64,000 nucleotides of DNA from Ecdyonurus torrentis (GCA_949318235.1 OX439128.1:45794692-45858691), one strand, 5' to 3'; shown: positions 36,201 through 48,368, counted from the stretch's first letter. Made by a program: numbers and translations. The notes: generated by a model not told the origin, from the sequence alone.

Positions 36201-37226
36201 GTTGACGCTGCTGCCTGGTGCCAACTCTCATTTGGTTTCTCCCTATCAAATTTTAACTTCACATGTTTGTTCTATTAAAATCACTGTTTTAAGGCTCTCA
36301 AAAGCCAGTTATTAAGAACCAGTTCCTGGAACACCTTCAAAAAAAAAAAAAGTAGTTCTGAGCAGTTCGTGTAAGATACCTGCTGCAATTTTTTTTTATT
36401 ATTATTATTTTTTTACATTTAAAGACCATAAGCCCCCCCCCCCCCCCCCCCCCTCACACACACACACATTATTATTTCAGCTCCCTTATCTGATGGCTAC
36501 AGGTCCTGGAATTATATCATTAGTAGTTTTTGTTGTCATAACGATGTTGTTGTGAGCAATACGTGTAACTTTTTTTTTTTTTTTGCTTTTTTCCCCTTAC
36601 ACAAAGCAAAATGTCTATCTCGTTATTTGTCACACATAGCAATATGTGTATTGTATCTCGTTTTTTTGTCACGCGAAGCAATATTATGTAAGTCAAGCGC
36701 CATCTCCATTACATTCAGAAATGACTTACACATTTTGCTTGATTACAAAAAACGAGTTACACATATTGCTACGCATGACAAATAACAAGATAGGCATTTT
36801 GCTTTGAGTTACACATATTGTTCACAACAAGATCGATATCAACTTTTGAATTTCAGAGATGCATGCCTTCTATCTATTGCAAAATTTAAAGTTATTCCAA
36901 AGTTCCACCAATTGTACCATGCATATTGCACATAAAGCTGTAGTGTAAATTCAAGAAGTTTTTTTTAACCATTTGATCTGTTATAATATAGTAAGTGCTA
37001 TGTAATTTAATTTGCAATGCTATCACTTTTTACAGTTATGGACGAGACAACTGCCAAAGGGATGCTGCCACAGATGGTAGCCAATCGGATTGTGGAAGCA
37101 GTGGCATGTGATGAATCTGAAGTAATTCTCTCTTCTGTAACTCACAAGGCAGCCATCATACTTCGCACACTATCACCAAGTCTCTACTTTTGGCTAATGC
37201 ATTTTAGAGCTCAAAAAAGCAGCTAG
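33270..37226 (+). CDS. DHRS7B: DHRS7B, membrane-anchored short-chain dehydrogenase/reductase, complete
   Basis: Exons: ATG 33270-33467 (the exon starts about 33245 after an AG), 33756-33899, 34377-34596, 34701-34785, 35385-35545, 37036-37226 (stop TAG 37224-37226). Total 332 aa, against 325 in human. One hydrophobic segment (about residues 28-50, [19 protein letters not shown]) would anchor it in a membrane. The Rossmann fold follows: TGASSGLG nucleotide-binding motif, SNAG in place of the usual NNAG, AVSSVQG with the catalytic Ser, and YAASK with the catalytic Tyr and Lys, so the active site is intact. The block [15 protein letters not shown] is diagnostic of DHRS7B. The enzyme is expected to use NADP(H); its substrate is unclear from sequence. 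An in-frame upstream ATG at 33165 exists, but an acceptor at 33243-33244 argues for the chosen start. Confidence 0.94.
33937..34088. mobile_element. MITE-like element, TGTTCGTAAACC family, copy 1
   Basis: Left AATGTTCGTAAACCTTGTTT and right complement AACATGTTTACGAACATCATT-like end. It contains a poly-A run (about 33972-34000). Relatives are at 38267-38391 and 45887-45992, and a half copy near 40525. It lies in a DHRS7B intron. Confidence 0.65.
34171..34321. mobile_element. MITE, CCCAGTAAACCACAG family
   Basis: Left CCCAGTAAACCACAGCTTTT and right complement ending CTGTGGTTTACTGGG. Inner blocks GCAAGTACTTTTCCGATG pair exactly. It contains TGACGTCA at 34245-34252. It lies about 55 bp before DHRS7B exon 34377-34596. 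Confidence 0.8.
34840..35245 (+). mobile_element. Fold-back element with Penelope-type 3' tail
   Basis: The right end reads TACTATGGTAAGAGCTTTGA, then a CT-rich stretch and CAATGGTTTATTTTCCTTGA, matching the tail family. The left end (AAAAGGAAAGGATAGAGGAA) is an inverted, diverged copy of part of it. The middle carries CAAGAGAAACAAAG, also found at about 17130. No target duplication was found. It lies in a DHRS7B intron. Confidence 0.55.
35840..36267 (-). mobile_element. Giant palindromic element with Penelope-type tail and 14-bp target duplication
   Basis: TGTTCTATTAAAAT flanks it on both sides (35826-35839 and 36268-36281). The left end, GGAAAGGTACCATCGCGGTA, is the reverse of the shared tail core. 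The rest is a nearly perfect palindrome with arms of about 185 bp, folding at about 36072 around GAGCACCTTTATGCGCATAA. It has no coding capacity. It lies in the last DHRS7B intron, between exons 35385-35545 and 37036-37226. Confidence 0.85.
36539..36837. mobile_element. Inverted-repeat element, ATCGATCTTGTTG family, copy 1
   Basis: Left CGATGTTGTTGTGAGCAATA and right complement ending TTCACAACAAGATCGAT, with inner modules such as TATCTCGTTATTTGTCA repeated in both orientations. A shorter relative is at 37824-38018. Confidence 0.7.
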
Positions 37227-37294
37227 TGGAATAATAATCAATAATCACAACTCTAGGATTTGTAAGATCACAACAAAAGTCATTAATTTTAGTT

Positions 37295-37300
37295 AATAAA
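37295..37300 (+). terminator. Candidate poly(A) signal of DHRS7B
   Basis: AATAAA lies 69 bp downstream of the DHRS7B stop codon. Position is plausible; no transcript evidence is available here. Confidence 0.4.
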
Positions 37301-37823
37301 CTCACATTACATTAGAGCTTTTGCACTCTGGTCATTAACATAAACTGTTTATGTTCTTTTATTTTATTATTTGCATTTGAAAAATCTCTTATTAAATTGA
37401 GATGTGTTTAATATACTACTGTGATAATTATAAATATTTTCCCTTGTTTTTTTGTTTTATATTTTTATAAGTAGTACATAAATCCTTGTGTGTGTAAAAT
37501 TTCTTGTCAATTACTTTGTGTATGAAAACGAAGGAAAAAAATCATTTTGTTTTCTTCTTTAACGTTGCTTTTTTCCTGATATGACAACAAATCATATTGA
37601 TTTGGATAAAATTAAGTTATTTAAAAAAAAAAAAAAAAAACTTATATCTTTGTATCACATGTGTGTTTTGTTTGAGCATATTATACTTGATTGTCAGTGA
37701 AAAACGAAATGTTTGTTTCTTTTGCACAAAAATGATCTGTCTGATTGTTCCTCTCACAGTGCCTTTGTAATTTATTAGAGCTTTTGTGTTTGACAGTTTA
37801 CAATGTAAGTATTGGCCTTGTAC

Positions 37824-38018
37824 ATATCGATCTTGTTGCGAAAAAAGGTCTAACTCGTATTTTGTCAGGGGAAGCAAAAGGCCTATCGTTCCCGAATGTT
37901 ATGGAGATGGCGCTCGAGATAGACCTTTTGCTTCCACTGACAAAAAACGAGATAAGCCTTTTCCTTCCCCTGACAAATTATGAGATAAACCTTTTTTTTT
38001 TTGCAAGAAGATCGATAT
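37824..38018. mobile_element. Inverted-repeat element, ATCGATCTTGTTG family, copy 2
   Basis: The ends ATATCGATCTTGTTGCGAAA and TTGCAAGAAGATCGATAT pair. Inside, an AGGTCTAACTCGTATTTTGTC-like module and GGGAAGCAAAAGG occur in both orientations. The frames across it are not believable genes. Confidence 0.7.
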
Positions 38019-38099
38019 ACCAATCTCGTGTATAAATGAATTGCAATGAATGGAGCTTATCGGTATAGTGCGCAGGAAAAGCTAAGGGTCCTCTAATTT

Positions 38100-38155
38100 A
38101 ACATAATGACTTTTGGGAGTTTTTTTTTTTCTTTTTCTTTTTTCTTTTTCTTTTT

Positions 38156-38186
<31 letters not shown>

Positions 38187-38222
38187 CATTTTTTTCTTTC
38201 TTTTTTTTCTTTTCTTCTTCTT
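38100..38222. repeat. Poly-pyrimidine (T/CTTT) tract
   Basis: About 120 bp almost entirely T with scattered C. Confidence 0.9.
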
Positions 38223-38266
38223 CTGGAGAAAACCACTGCACCAATTCCGGAGAAATGAGGAATACT

Positions 38267-38391
38267 AATGCTGTTCATAAACCCTGTTCTCTAGCACCAA
38301 AATATGCGCATTCCATTTGATTAGCATTTGATTTGCTGATCATCATTTTAGGAGCAAAGAACAGGGTTTACGAACAGCATTACTGTTATGA
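38267..38391. mobile_element. MITE, TGTTCRTAAACC family, copy 2
   Basis: Left AATGCTGTTCATAAACCCTG and right complement ending CAGGGTTTACGAACAGCATT. Body length about 125 bp, without coding. Confidence 0.8.
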
Positions 38392-39258
38392 GTTTTAAGA
38401 CAGGCAATTAAAAGAATAATAATAAAAAAAAAACTGATAACTGATAACCTCCATTAAATGTAAATAAATCTTTTTCAAACAAATACCAGGATGTCTTAAG
38501 CTCGTCCTGAATCATTTTGCAGTCAAATCTGTTAGCCCATCCAACTATCAATGTGCTACTATGACTAGAAAAAGGTCCATGCATTAATTTATATTGATTG
38601 ATGAAAAGATGATAGAATGAACTATAGATTTGAAATTTAGGGAATGGGAAATAGAGCTGTTTATTGATGAGAGAAAGTCTTCTTAACCAGGCCCATGGAA
38701 GCATTTATAAATTGAAAAGGGGTATAAGTAATTTATCAAGCTCCTTAATTTGAGTATTATTCTTTTTATTGTATTTGGAGCTCAAATCAATAATTAATGT
38801 CTATCTGGAAATTTTTGCTTCGTCAGGTATGTCATGCATCACAATATAATTTATTATATTATTATTATTATTTTAATAATTACATTTTACCTACCCCTCC
38901 TCCCCCCAATTAATTATTTTGCTTTATAAATATCCTGTTACCTGTAAATAATAAGAATGCAAACTCATGCTTTTTAAACACAATGCGCTCTTTTTACAGG
39001 GCTAGTAAGAAGTCAATAGATGGCTCTGTAGTAGTTTTTATTTTATTACTACAAGATGAGTAATATCAAAAAGTGACATCAGCAAACCCATACAGTCCAA
39101 TCAACAAACCAAGGAAACCCTTTGTTTATAACTCCCACTGTATATATTTTTGCCAGTGCTAGAGGGTGTGACTTGTATTATATTGTATGTGTATTTGAAT
39201 ACACGAGGACTGAGAGCGAGCACTTTTTTTTTAGTTTTCAAATATAATCACAAGAAAT

Positions 39259-41407
39259 ATGATAGAAAATGCAGAGGGGAAGAAAGAAGAAGCTGAAAGT
39301 AGCAAGAAGATAATTCACACATATCCACTGATAAGGGTAAGTTTTTTTCTTTTTTTTTTACCAAACTAACAATTTTGGAGATTTAAATTGCATTTCTGTT
39401 AATGAAGTTTAAACTATATTTATAACTCATAATATTTTTTATTGCATTTTTTTTTATCTCTTTACAAAATAAACTTTCTCTTTCAGGAAAAAAAATGCAA
39501 TAAAATTAATTAACCTAAAATAACAAACTTAAAACTGGTATTTGATGAGAGTCAAGTCAAGGAGCATCATTAAAATGTCAAGAGTCATATATATTAATGT
39601 GCTAATTTACCTTTTGTCCCTAAGTCCCAAGGCTATAGAAATTCTGTAACCACCCAAAACGAAGCAAAAAATATTTTTCTATAGAGTTATCTTAGTGTAA
39701 AACTTTTGTAAGTAATTTATGAAAATAAATCATATTTCCGCGTGACATTATATTACACATTTAAATGTCAATATCAATAAACGAGTACTAATACATATGA
39801 GTTAGCTTATGTCTGATGATCAGTCGAATCTGGTGCATAAGAATGGTGTAACAACCCTCAATAAATATCATATTAAATATGCTTGTTGTTATAATTGTGT
39901 AGGAAATACATACATGATACAATGCATTATGCAGTAAGTGCGTGCCGTGCGGTACGCTGCACACACAGGAGAGTCTTAACTTGGCTTTGGCCAAGGCTAG
40001 AGCCTCTCTGTTACAACTTGTACTCTGTACTGTATATACCTATAGTGAATAGTCTAATATATAATCTAAGATTATCATTTATTTATCTGCTATCAATTAT
40101 CCACCACCACAACTCCATCATAAACAACTACAAGCGTGACCTCTAGTTACCTACGTCACAATGGATATAAAGAATATAAAGACGGTTTCACATATTGTTA
40201 ATTTTTGCACAGCAAAATTCTTCCCATTTAAATATAGATCGATTTTTTGTTATGTGCTTTGTTAATCAAGGTTTGTTATGTAAAAATCAAGAATAATTAA
40301 ATGTGAAATGAAAAATAAAAAACTTGATATCTGTCATTCTGCATGTGTGAACTCCAATAAATAGTGTCTTGCCATACTGTAAATTTCAACACTTAATAGG
40401 CTTGTTTGTAAAACTGTTAATTACCTAGCCTCCCAAAAATGCATAAGCCCATTAAAACTCATTGAACGATAGTCATATTTTCATGTTCCCAAGTGCACGC
40501 TAAAAAAAAAAAAAAAGTTTACGAACAACGCTCATTTTTTTCAATTTAGTTAAATTTATTTCATTGTTATAACAAAGAAGAAACACTTAACTAAGGTTTA
40601 TATACAGTTTGCAACTTATACTAGTAAAACCACTTTGTAGTGATATATGATATTAATGATAAAATTAGGTACACAATAATATGATTATATATTGTTGCAG
40701 CATTGTGACATGACAGACGAGATGAGAACGGAAACAATGGAACTCTGTGTCACTGCTTGCGAAAAGCATTCAAGCAACAATGAGGTACAAAACTAAATGT
40801 TTTATATTTAATTTATTTAAGTCATACATCTCTCCTAAAAGACAAACTATTAATACGATTGAAATGATTAACCAGGATAAATAATTTCCAGGAGTATATA
40901 TAATGCCTATAGGGTTTTGTAACTGGGTCAGAATGGAGGTTTGAGGGTTTATTCCATAGAGTTAATATGTTCATCCACTTGAAATAATGTCAATGAGTTT
41001 AGATATTGTTATGTTATACCTGCAAGCTCCTTACAATACTAAGAGTGTAAAAACAATGTGTCCACTTCTTTAGGTAAGGTTTAACTAAAGACAAAGTCCA
41101 GATTACTTCTAGTGCAGGTACTTAAATGTGAGCAGAGGAGAACTTTTCATTTTGTTTACCCCCCACCCTCCTGCCAGAACTAATAATAAAGTAAGTTTGA
41201 ATTCATTGCTAGGACTAAAATCGATTGAAATATTGTTTACAGACTGCTGCCAAGATGATAAAGGAGACAATGGACAAGAAATTTGGTCCATCATGGCATG
41301 CAGTGGTTGGAGAAGGTTTTGGAATAGAAATCACACATGAATGTAAAAACCTTCTTTACATGTTCTTTGGAGGCAACATGGCAGTATGTGTGTGGAAATG
41401 TTCTTAG
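39259..41407 (+). CDS. DNAL4: DNAL4, dynein light chain 4, complete, three exons
   Basis: Exons 39259-39336, 40701-40784 and 41243-41407 (stop TAG); phases all zero, 108 aa against 105 in human. The N-terminus is short and charged (MIENAEGKKEEAESS), then IIHTYPLIR, METMELC-like TMELCVTACEK, MIKETMDKKFG and VGEGFGIEITHE, ending LLYMFFGGNMAVCVWKCS. This is the LC8/DYNLL-related light-chain fold, a small dimer that binds dynein intermediate chains; DNAL4 is associated with axonemal and other dynein motors. The start is supported by good alignment to the family. The upstream 5' UTR was not delimited. AATAAA at 41763-41768 could be its poly(A) signal. Confidence 0.95.
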
Positions 41408-43945
41408 CTACTTTTAAAACTTATTCAATGTATAATTTGTAATTGTGTTACATTTGGGGGGGGGGGGGGGGGGGGATTATAATAATCATAACGTCCACAA
41501 ATTAGCACTTCGGTAGTTCAGAATGAGTAACGTGGTGTTCTCTTTGTGCTTTTACATCTACAATATAATGTATTTTGCTACATAATTACAATTAGAGGCA
41601 TTTACAATTTTACATAATTGACGTACTGTAGTGCTACATAGTTCCTGATTTTTTTTTTTTTTTTTTTTTTAATGATAGTTTAGTAGCTGTTAACTTTAGT
41701 GCTGGATGAGGAAACAAAGATATGCACATTGTAGTTGTGCTTATTAATAATTATGTTCAAAAAATAAATGCATTTTCAGGTATGCTTATGTACCTAAAAA
41801 TAAAAAAATAACCAGCTGCATCGTTTCATGTAGCATGTAGGATAAAATATTAAATTTACGTTTTGGGTGCATAAAAACTAGTTTCATAAGCCCTAGAAGC
41901 TAATTGTACTTACTAATGATACCCAGTTATGGTATTGAAAGTAATCATACGTATTGTATTGTTTCTAAGACGAAAATACAATACAAAGTTCAAAGTTTTG
42001 AATCTCAAAGAAAATATATTTTACAAATTTTGAAGCTAAGAATAGCTTAAAAAAGGTATAGGGGTCAAAGGTGCATTTAAGTACTCCAATTTTTTTTCCC
42101 AGACCAACTGCAGGCATTATAGCCTTTTTAATGTAATTCTTACATAATATTTATGTAATAATATTTTGTAATTTGAATCTGATCACTCTTTCTTAATCAA
42201 TTAAAAATTTAATTAATTTTGAAGAAAGTTTCTTTTCGGGGAAACAAATTGTTGCATATTTATTTGCTTATTTTCAATACTTTTTTAAACTTTTAATCAC
42301 TGTTATTTTACCACATTATTTGCATTTTGTATCCACAAGCATGTATATTTTTTCTTATTCTATTACAGGCATTGAAAGGAAGAAAAAACTATATTTACAT
42401 GTTGTAGTTCAAGAAAGTGTTCCCTCTGCTCTAAGTAAAAAAGCTTCTAAACGTTTGTTTCTTAAACAATTATTTTATATGTGACTGAAAGTAATTATTA
42501 TTTGAAACACATAATTATGTCAACGTAAAAGCTTTTCTGTTAACTATTTTTACTTTTACCAGTATTATTATTCTTTTCACACAATTTATTTGATATTATA
42601 AATTGTCTGAATGGAAAAATGAAAAATAAAATAAATATCTTGTAACCATCAGTATTTTTCTGTTATCAAATGTTGATGAGATTCTTGTTATATATAACAT
42701 TTGAGACAAAATTACCAAGTGCAATTAATTTTTATTTAAGAAATATTTATTGAAAAATATATTATTTTATGTTAACCAACATTTTATTTAGTTTTTTATA
42801 TTTTACTTTATGTTATTATTTTCTTGTATATGTATTATTATTATTTATATTTTATAAAACTGTAATAGATTTTAGTACACAATGTAATGTGCCTATTTGT
42901 CTGCTCTTTGTAATTTTTTCAAGATCTTAATTTTTCTAAATATAACCATTGTTTGTGTGTAAGGATAGTATGTCATGTTAAATTAACCCCACACATAAAT
43001 TTACACTACAGTATTAGTATAACTAACTAATGCTGTGTAGCTATTTTAGAGGTTGCTTCAAAAGTGTGTTATATAAATTAAGAAAAAAATAAATTAAAAG
43101 TGTCTAATTTCTACCATAAATCTTGGTTTTATTTTTAATTCTTAATACATAATAATATAATTATCTCCTTTCCAAAAATAGGTTTACAAAAATTCTACAG
43201 GAATAAAATTGGTAGAAATAAATACATTGTGTGATAAGAAAAATAAGGATAATCTAAGTCTTGCTTCTAAAATTTGCTGCTGATGAAATTAATATAAAAG
43301 GTAATCAGTCCATCTTTTTTTTGCAATAATACTGGAAATTTTTAACTAAGATTATTTTTAAATTAACTTTACAATCTTGATATATAATTTGAAAACCCGC
43401 TTGAACACCTGACACACAATTGTGATAACTTATTTTATAACTTAACATTGGACCTTCTATATCTCATTAAGAAAACATTTCAAAGCTAGCACAACTGTTT
43501 GAACAGTAAAATATGTTATCACAATTGTATATGTACTTAAAATTTTGTGTGTATTATGTATTTTTCCTCCATGAAGGAACAACTTATGTTACAGTAGGCC
43601 TATATAAATTAATTGACTTTTTACTGGACGTCATAAAAATTAAAAAAAAAAAAAAAATTAAAATTTTGAGCTCATATTGAATATAACCATTAGATAAAAA
43701 CAGCCGAACTAAACAAAGCATGAATTATTTAAAGTAATGCCTTATTTAAGATACATAATACACTTTGTGCATACCTAATAGCACAGTCCACTGTTTCCTG
43801 TCCCTTCACCTACATTATATAAGGGGTTTATTGCAATTCCTAGGACTGCAAACTTACCAAATATGAATTACATTGACACGGTTATCCTGTGGGGAATGGC
43901 CAAGGCTCAGACGGAATGGTGTTTTTCTGCTTTGAGCCTCAAAAT
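41408..43945. other. Convergent spacer between DNAL4 and CARHSP1-like
   Basis: Holds both 3' UTRs. Includes a poly-G run at 41456-41475, a poly-T at about 41649 and plain AT-rich sequence. No additional exon was recognised. Confidence 0.5.
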
Positions 43946-46900
43946 TTACTTTTCAGAGCCAAGACAGTCCCAGCGTAAATGAACCTCTGGAGTGAAGTTG
44001 ATGATCTTTACATGCACAGCTTGGAACTTCTCAAATTTAGGTGGAATAGGGCACAGTCGGAAAGTCACTTCATCACCACTACGTGGTACATATTCTCCTT
44101 CAATGCTGTAACAAAATATATTATATATGTGTTTCTATTATTAAATGTTAGAAAAATAAAATTAGTAATATTAGGAGAGATTAGAGCATGTTGAATTGAA
44201 AATTAATAAAACATCTAGATTCTCTAATTTATATAGGGTGTGTACGCATGACGTCATTCTGAGTGCTTTTCGATGCTCTTCTTGAGCAATGAATAACATT
44301 GCTCAGCATAGGACAAACATAGTTTTTGGCTATTTTCTTTGGAAAATCAGCTATTTTTTGGTCATTATTATTTTTCTTGCAAACTTGAGGTACTAATTCA
44401 ACCTGTTAACAACATCAATGCTCTCAAAAAAATTGTGAAGTATTTTTTACTGGCAAAATGTGCCATTTTCCTATACCGGCCATTGTTATTTAGTACTCAC
44501 TTATGACGTCGACTTAAACATGAATGAAACCACCCTATAGTTACATACTTGGGAGTTAATATCAAATGTTCTAGAGTAGTTCTAGATGAGTGCTAGATAT
44601 GTTTTGATAAAATAGAGCTTAAAAGGTTAGGGATACTGTGTTAATAAAATATAATATACCCAATATCTTACATTCTCACACTTCATCATGACATTATAAA
44701 ACAGCATTATTCGTACTCATTGCCTTAGACCAGTTTTGTCCATTATTATTATGCCTATTATAAGAGTTTAAAAGATTCTGTTTTGAAATGTTTGCAGTTC
44801 AATTAAATTAACAATTTGCTATAATTTCACCAAATTTTGACTTTAAGAAAACTGATCATATCCAGTAAATCAAATATTTCGACCAATTGCTTTGGAATTG
44901 TAGTGATTAGTGATTACTTGACTACGAAAAAGTGCTTATTTCACCATAATTTATAATATATTTGCAATCATTTTTATTATGAAAGGGCCACAGACACTAA
45001 ATTTTTTGAAGTTGTGCTTAATCTACTATTTAGTACTACTATTTATGAAAATAATTGTAAATGTTGTATGGAGCCGGTGAGCCGTTTCCTTTTTATTAAA
45101 AAATTAAATCAAAGTTTGCCACCCCCTTATGGTCACTTTTGGTGGCCAAAATTACATTAACAGTTATTGCTGCTTCATACAAGGCAATACCCATTTGTCA
45201 TTTTGACCATAAAATGTGGCTGAGTGCTGATTAAAGCTAAAGACTTACATGAATTGAAGTATAAAAGTCAACTGATCATTGTTTGGCCAAACAACGATCA
45301 AACTTTAATTTAATATTTAAATTAAAAGGAATATTCGCATCAGATTTTAACAACTTGTGAAATTGTTTTTGTACCTAGTAAATTCTAAAAAGCCAGGGTG
45401 TCTGTGGGTCTTTAAGTACATGTAAACTTATTATATTCAACTGGGGTGACTTTAAACACCCAATTATGTCTAATTTAGGCACTAATTTCAAAATTTTGAG
45501 ATGTCATTAAGATCAAGAACAAACTTTGAAATACAGTAACGTTCTTCAAAGTTCTGAAATGAGGCCTCAAGACAGAGACAATTGAGCATTCAAAGTAACC
45601 ATGGTTGACTGTACCTTCAATTGATAAAAAAGTTTAGTTATATTTTAATTTGTCTTTTAAGCAAATTTAGACCAATCACAGATCAAATTTTTGTTCATCT
45701 TTTCACTTGGGAAGAGATAATTTTGTACATTAATTGCTACTGTTAACATAATAAAAAATTGACTACAATTCAGTACTTGATAATAGATTTGAAAAATTGG
45801 GGAAAAGGGGGACATGATCATTAGCTCACAGGGATTGGTGAGAAAAAATTACTTCCTCCCACACACATGGGCCAGTCAGCTAATAGTGTTGTTCGTAAAC
45901 CTCGTTTTCTTACACCAAAAAATGTGCATTGCATTTGAATATCCACAGTTGATCGCCCTTCTAGTAGCAGAAAACAGGGTTTACAAACAGCAAAAATGCT
46001 TACAAGTTGCAAAAAACAACAGTGGAGGAAGTAATGAGTTGCACAGGAAACGTCCTATATTTTCCTAGCTTTGAGCATTGTGGGGCCACGTTTTTAGTTT
46101 TTATTATTATTGTTTTTTTTTTAGAAAACTACTGTTAAATTAGGAAATATTTAAATGAGGGATACAGTATACTAGACACGCTTTGAGCATTGTGGGACCA
46201 CGTTTTTAGTTTTAATTATTATTCTTTTTAGAAAACTACCGTCAAGTTATAGAAAATATTTAAATGAGGGATACAGTATACTAGACACACTTGTACACTC
46301 CTCCCGAATAAATCTAACCAATTGCGTTAAAGTTTCCCCATATATTTAACATTTGGAGAGATTAACGCAGCGGTCAGATTTATTCGGGAGGAGTGTAGGA
46401 ACATGTTATAAAGCTAATAAAAAGATTTAAGATATTTTCATCGCCAATGTATAACATCAATTGACCAAATACGATATAGGAATAAGTGTATAAACCGTTC
46501 TGATGATACTTATAAATTAAAACTATATCCATAATATACTCTCACAATATACTCATAATTCTCATAATATACTCTACAAACTTAAATTAAGTTTCAATGG
46601 TGTGAATGTAAACAAGTTATTTAAATGGTATCCAACATACTCAGAAATGTGCACAAAAATGTCATCCTTAGATTCCCTGCGAGTAATGAAGCCATGACCT
46701 TTCGAACGACTGAACACCTTAACTGTGCCATGTTCCAGAGGATGTTCCAATGCTCTCTCAGAACTGCAAGTAAAGAAAAATATGATTTTAATAAAGGTTA
46801 TTGACTTTAAGTAATTATAATGAACAAAAAAATTTGGTTTATAATTACGTAGAATGTGTGCGTGTTCTCCGAGTGATGATTGGACTTGGCAACTGCAATC

Positions 46901-46982
46901 CATGGTGACTTGGTGAATCAGGAGAAAGGAGATCTCCACTCCTTGGGGATCCAGGGCTCAATTCTACACGTGGACCTGACAT
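43946..46982 (-). CDS. CARHSP1: CARHSP1-like calcium-regulated cold-shock-domain protein, complete
   Basis: Minus-strand coding exons: 46982-46849 (the exon begins at 46984, two bases before ATG), 46763-46641, 44105-43946 (stop TAA). Total 138 aa, against 147 in human. A Ser/Pro-rich N-terminus with [12 protein letters not shown] matches the conserved phosphorylated TRRTRTFSA-type segment. The cold-shock domain follows: [20 protein letters not shown] carries the RNP1-like KGHGFI, then [20 protein letters not shown], with FVHIS as RNP2. These bind single-stranded RNA; the vertebrate protein stabilises certain mRNAs and is regulated by calcineurin-dependent dephosphorylation. The intron of about 2.5 kb holds several MITEs and a tandem duplication. 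A non-coding first exon is probable near 47.8-48.0 kb. Confidence 0.93.
44232..44539. mobile_element. MITE, CTATAGGGTG family, copy 1
   Basis: Left TATAGGGTGTGTACGCATGA and right end CACCCTATA. Internal phrases TTCTTGAGCAATGAATAACA, GTTTTTGGCTATTTTC and CATCAATGCTCTCAAAAA are shared with copies at 48057, 48771 and 53266. It contains TGACGTCA at 44249-44256. Confidence 0.85.
44555..44700. mobile_element. Half copy of the 6190-6424 element
   Basis: ATGTTCTAGAGTAGTTCTAG, GTTAGGGATACTGTGTTAAT and CTTACATTCTCACAC correspond to the left half of the element at 6190-6424. The right half is absent. Confidence 0.55.
45431..45613. mobile_element. MITE, GATACAGTCAACYGGGGTGA family, copy 2
   Basis: Left ATTCAACTGGGGTGACTTTA and right CATGGTTGACTGTA. 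The body (AATGAGGCCTCAAGACAGAG) closely matches the copy at 32837-33026. Confidence 0.8.
45887..45992. mobile_element. MITE, TGTTCGTAAACC family, copy 3
   Basis: Left GTTGTTCGTAAACCTCGTTT and right complement GAAAACAGGGTTTACAAACA. The body ATGTGCATTGCATTTGA corresponds to ATGCGCATTCCATTTGA in the copy at 38267-38391. Confidence 0.75.
46069..46288. repeat. Two-copy tandem direct repeat, 111-bp period
   Basis: GCTTTGAGCATTGTGGGGCC at 46069 and GCTTTGAGCATTGTGGGACC at 46180 start two copies, each ending ATACAGTATACTAGACAC. They differ by a few substitutions and T-run length. Confidence 0.85.
46293..46397. mobile_element. MITE, GTACACT family, copy 2
   Basis: Left GTACACTCCTCCCGAATAAA and right complement ending TATTCGGGAGGAGTGTA. 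105 bp, the same length as the relative at 7499-7603. It lies 0.24 kb from CARHSP1 exon 46641-46763. Confidence 0.82.
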
Positions 46983-47818
46983 ATCTAGAAACAAATATTT
47001 TATTTTTCTACGAAATATTGAACATTGTAAAAAACATATGTATAATACAAACAAAATATTTTATATTTAGTCATGCGTTAAAAACTGTTAAGTTAATTTA
47101 GTCTTTTTTTTTTTTTTTTTTAGTTAATATTAAATAAGATGTCTGTGCGGGCCTTTAGTTTTGATGTTTATAGTCATACAGTCATACTCATAAGTTTAAT
47201 TTTGTTATACTGGTACAGTACCAGTACCATAACACCATAAGCCAATTTATGTAATTCAAAGAAAAGTTTTTTTTTTTTTTTTTTTTTTTGTAAAATAGCT
47301 AAGTTTTAAAGCATTTCAAAGAGAAACTATTGCGTAACACGTAATAATAAGTGTGATAAGATTATATTGTTTTGCAACTGTACGCAAGGTCAAACCATGG
47401 TCAAACGTAGGATACCGACCACCGACTTGCAGATAATATGTACATAATGTAATGTATGGAACCGTCATGGTATGTACCGGTAACACCAGCTGCCTTTGTT
47501 ATGAAAATCGTACGTGTTATGCTGAAAGTTGTTACTTATTATGGATCGACATTGAATTGAAAAAATATGATAAGAACAATATTCTATCTTATATAGTGTA
47601 CTTCTAGGACTCTAAGTGTACCCATATAACCTAGTAACAGTACATTTGCATACAAATGCAGTTAAAAAATAGATTTTGAAAAGAAGGCATACTGTGCACC
47701 GAAGGCACAATGGCATAATCTTTCAGCGTAGTTTTTTGTTATAAAGTAAAGTTACTGTGAACTCAAAATTTCACAGATTTATAAAGATATGAACAATTTA
47801 AGTTTATTGTATACTTAC

Positions 47819-48056
47819 TTTGAAGTTATTGCAGTTAAAGATGGAAATTAACTTTAAATTCAGTCACCGATAAGTTAACTTCTTTTTTACCGGTGGGCGG
47901 CAAAAGGCATGGTAAATATCGTTCGTGTTTTGTCTTTTTCAAGACGCAGCTTTGAACGCGCGAAAATGTTTAAGAGTTGATGGAAGCGCGACACAGTGGA
48001 ACGAACTGGGAACGAAATCATAATCTGCTCTTGGATCGATATTCTTGGATTATGTA
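47819..48056 (-). promoter_or_regulatory. Probable 5' UTR exon and promoter of CARHSP1-like
   Basis: On the minus strand, AACTTCAAA is followed by a consensus donor GTAAGTATAC at 47818, which could splice to the acceptor at 46985-46986 just before the CARHSP1 start codon. The upstream stretch is more GC-rich and has scattered CpG, as in a promoter. The upstream edge is unknown; a MITE starts at 48057. Confidence 0.45.
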
Positions 48057-48368
48057 TATAGGGTCTATGCATTCATGTTAAAGTCGACGCCATGTTGGAT
48101 AACTCAATAACATGGGTGGCATAGGAAAATAAATCATTTTTACAGTTTAAAACCACTATGTAATATTTTTGAGAGTATTGATGCTGTAAATATGTTGAAT
48201 TAGTATCTCAAGTGTATGTGAGAAAAATAACAATAACAAAAAATGAACCGATTTCCCAAAGAAAATTGGTTTAAACAAAGTTGGTCCTATATGCTGAGCA
48301 ATGTTATTCACTACTCCAGTATGGCTTTCAAGCGCAATAAATATGACGTCATCCGCATACACCCTATA
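48057..48368. mobile_element. MITE, CTATAGGGTG family, copy 2
   Basis: Left TATAGGGTCTATGCATTCAT and right end CATACACCCTATA, inverted relative to copy 1. It contains TGACGTCA at 48344-48351. More diverged than copies 1, 3 and 4. Confidence 0.75.
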
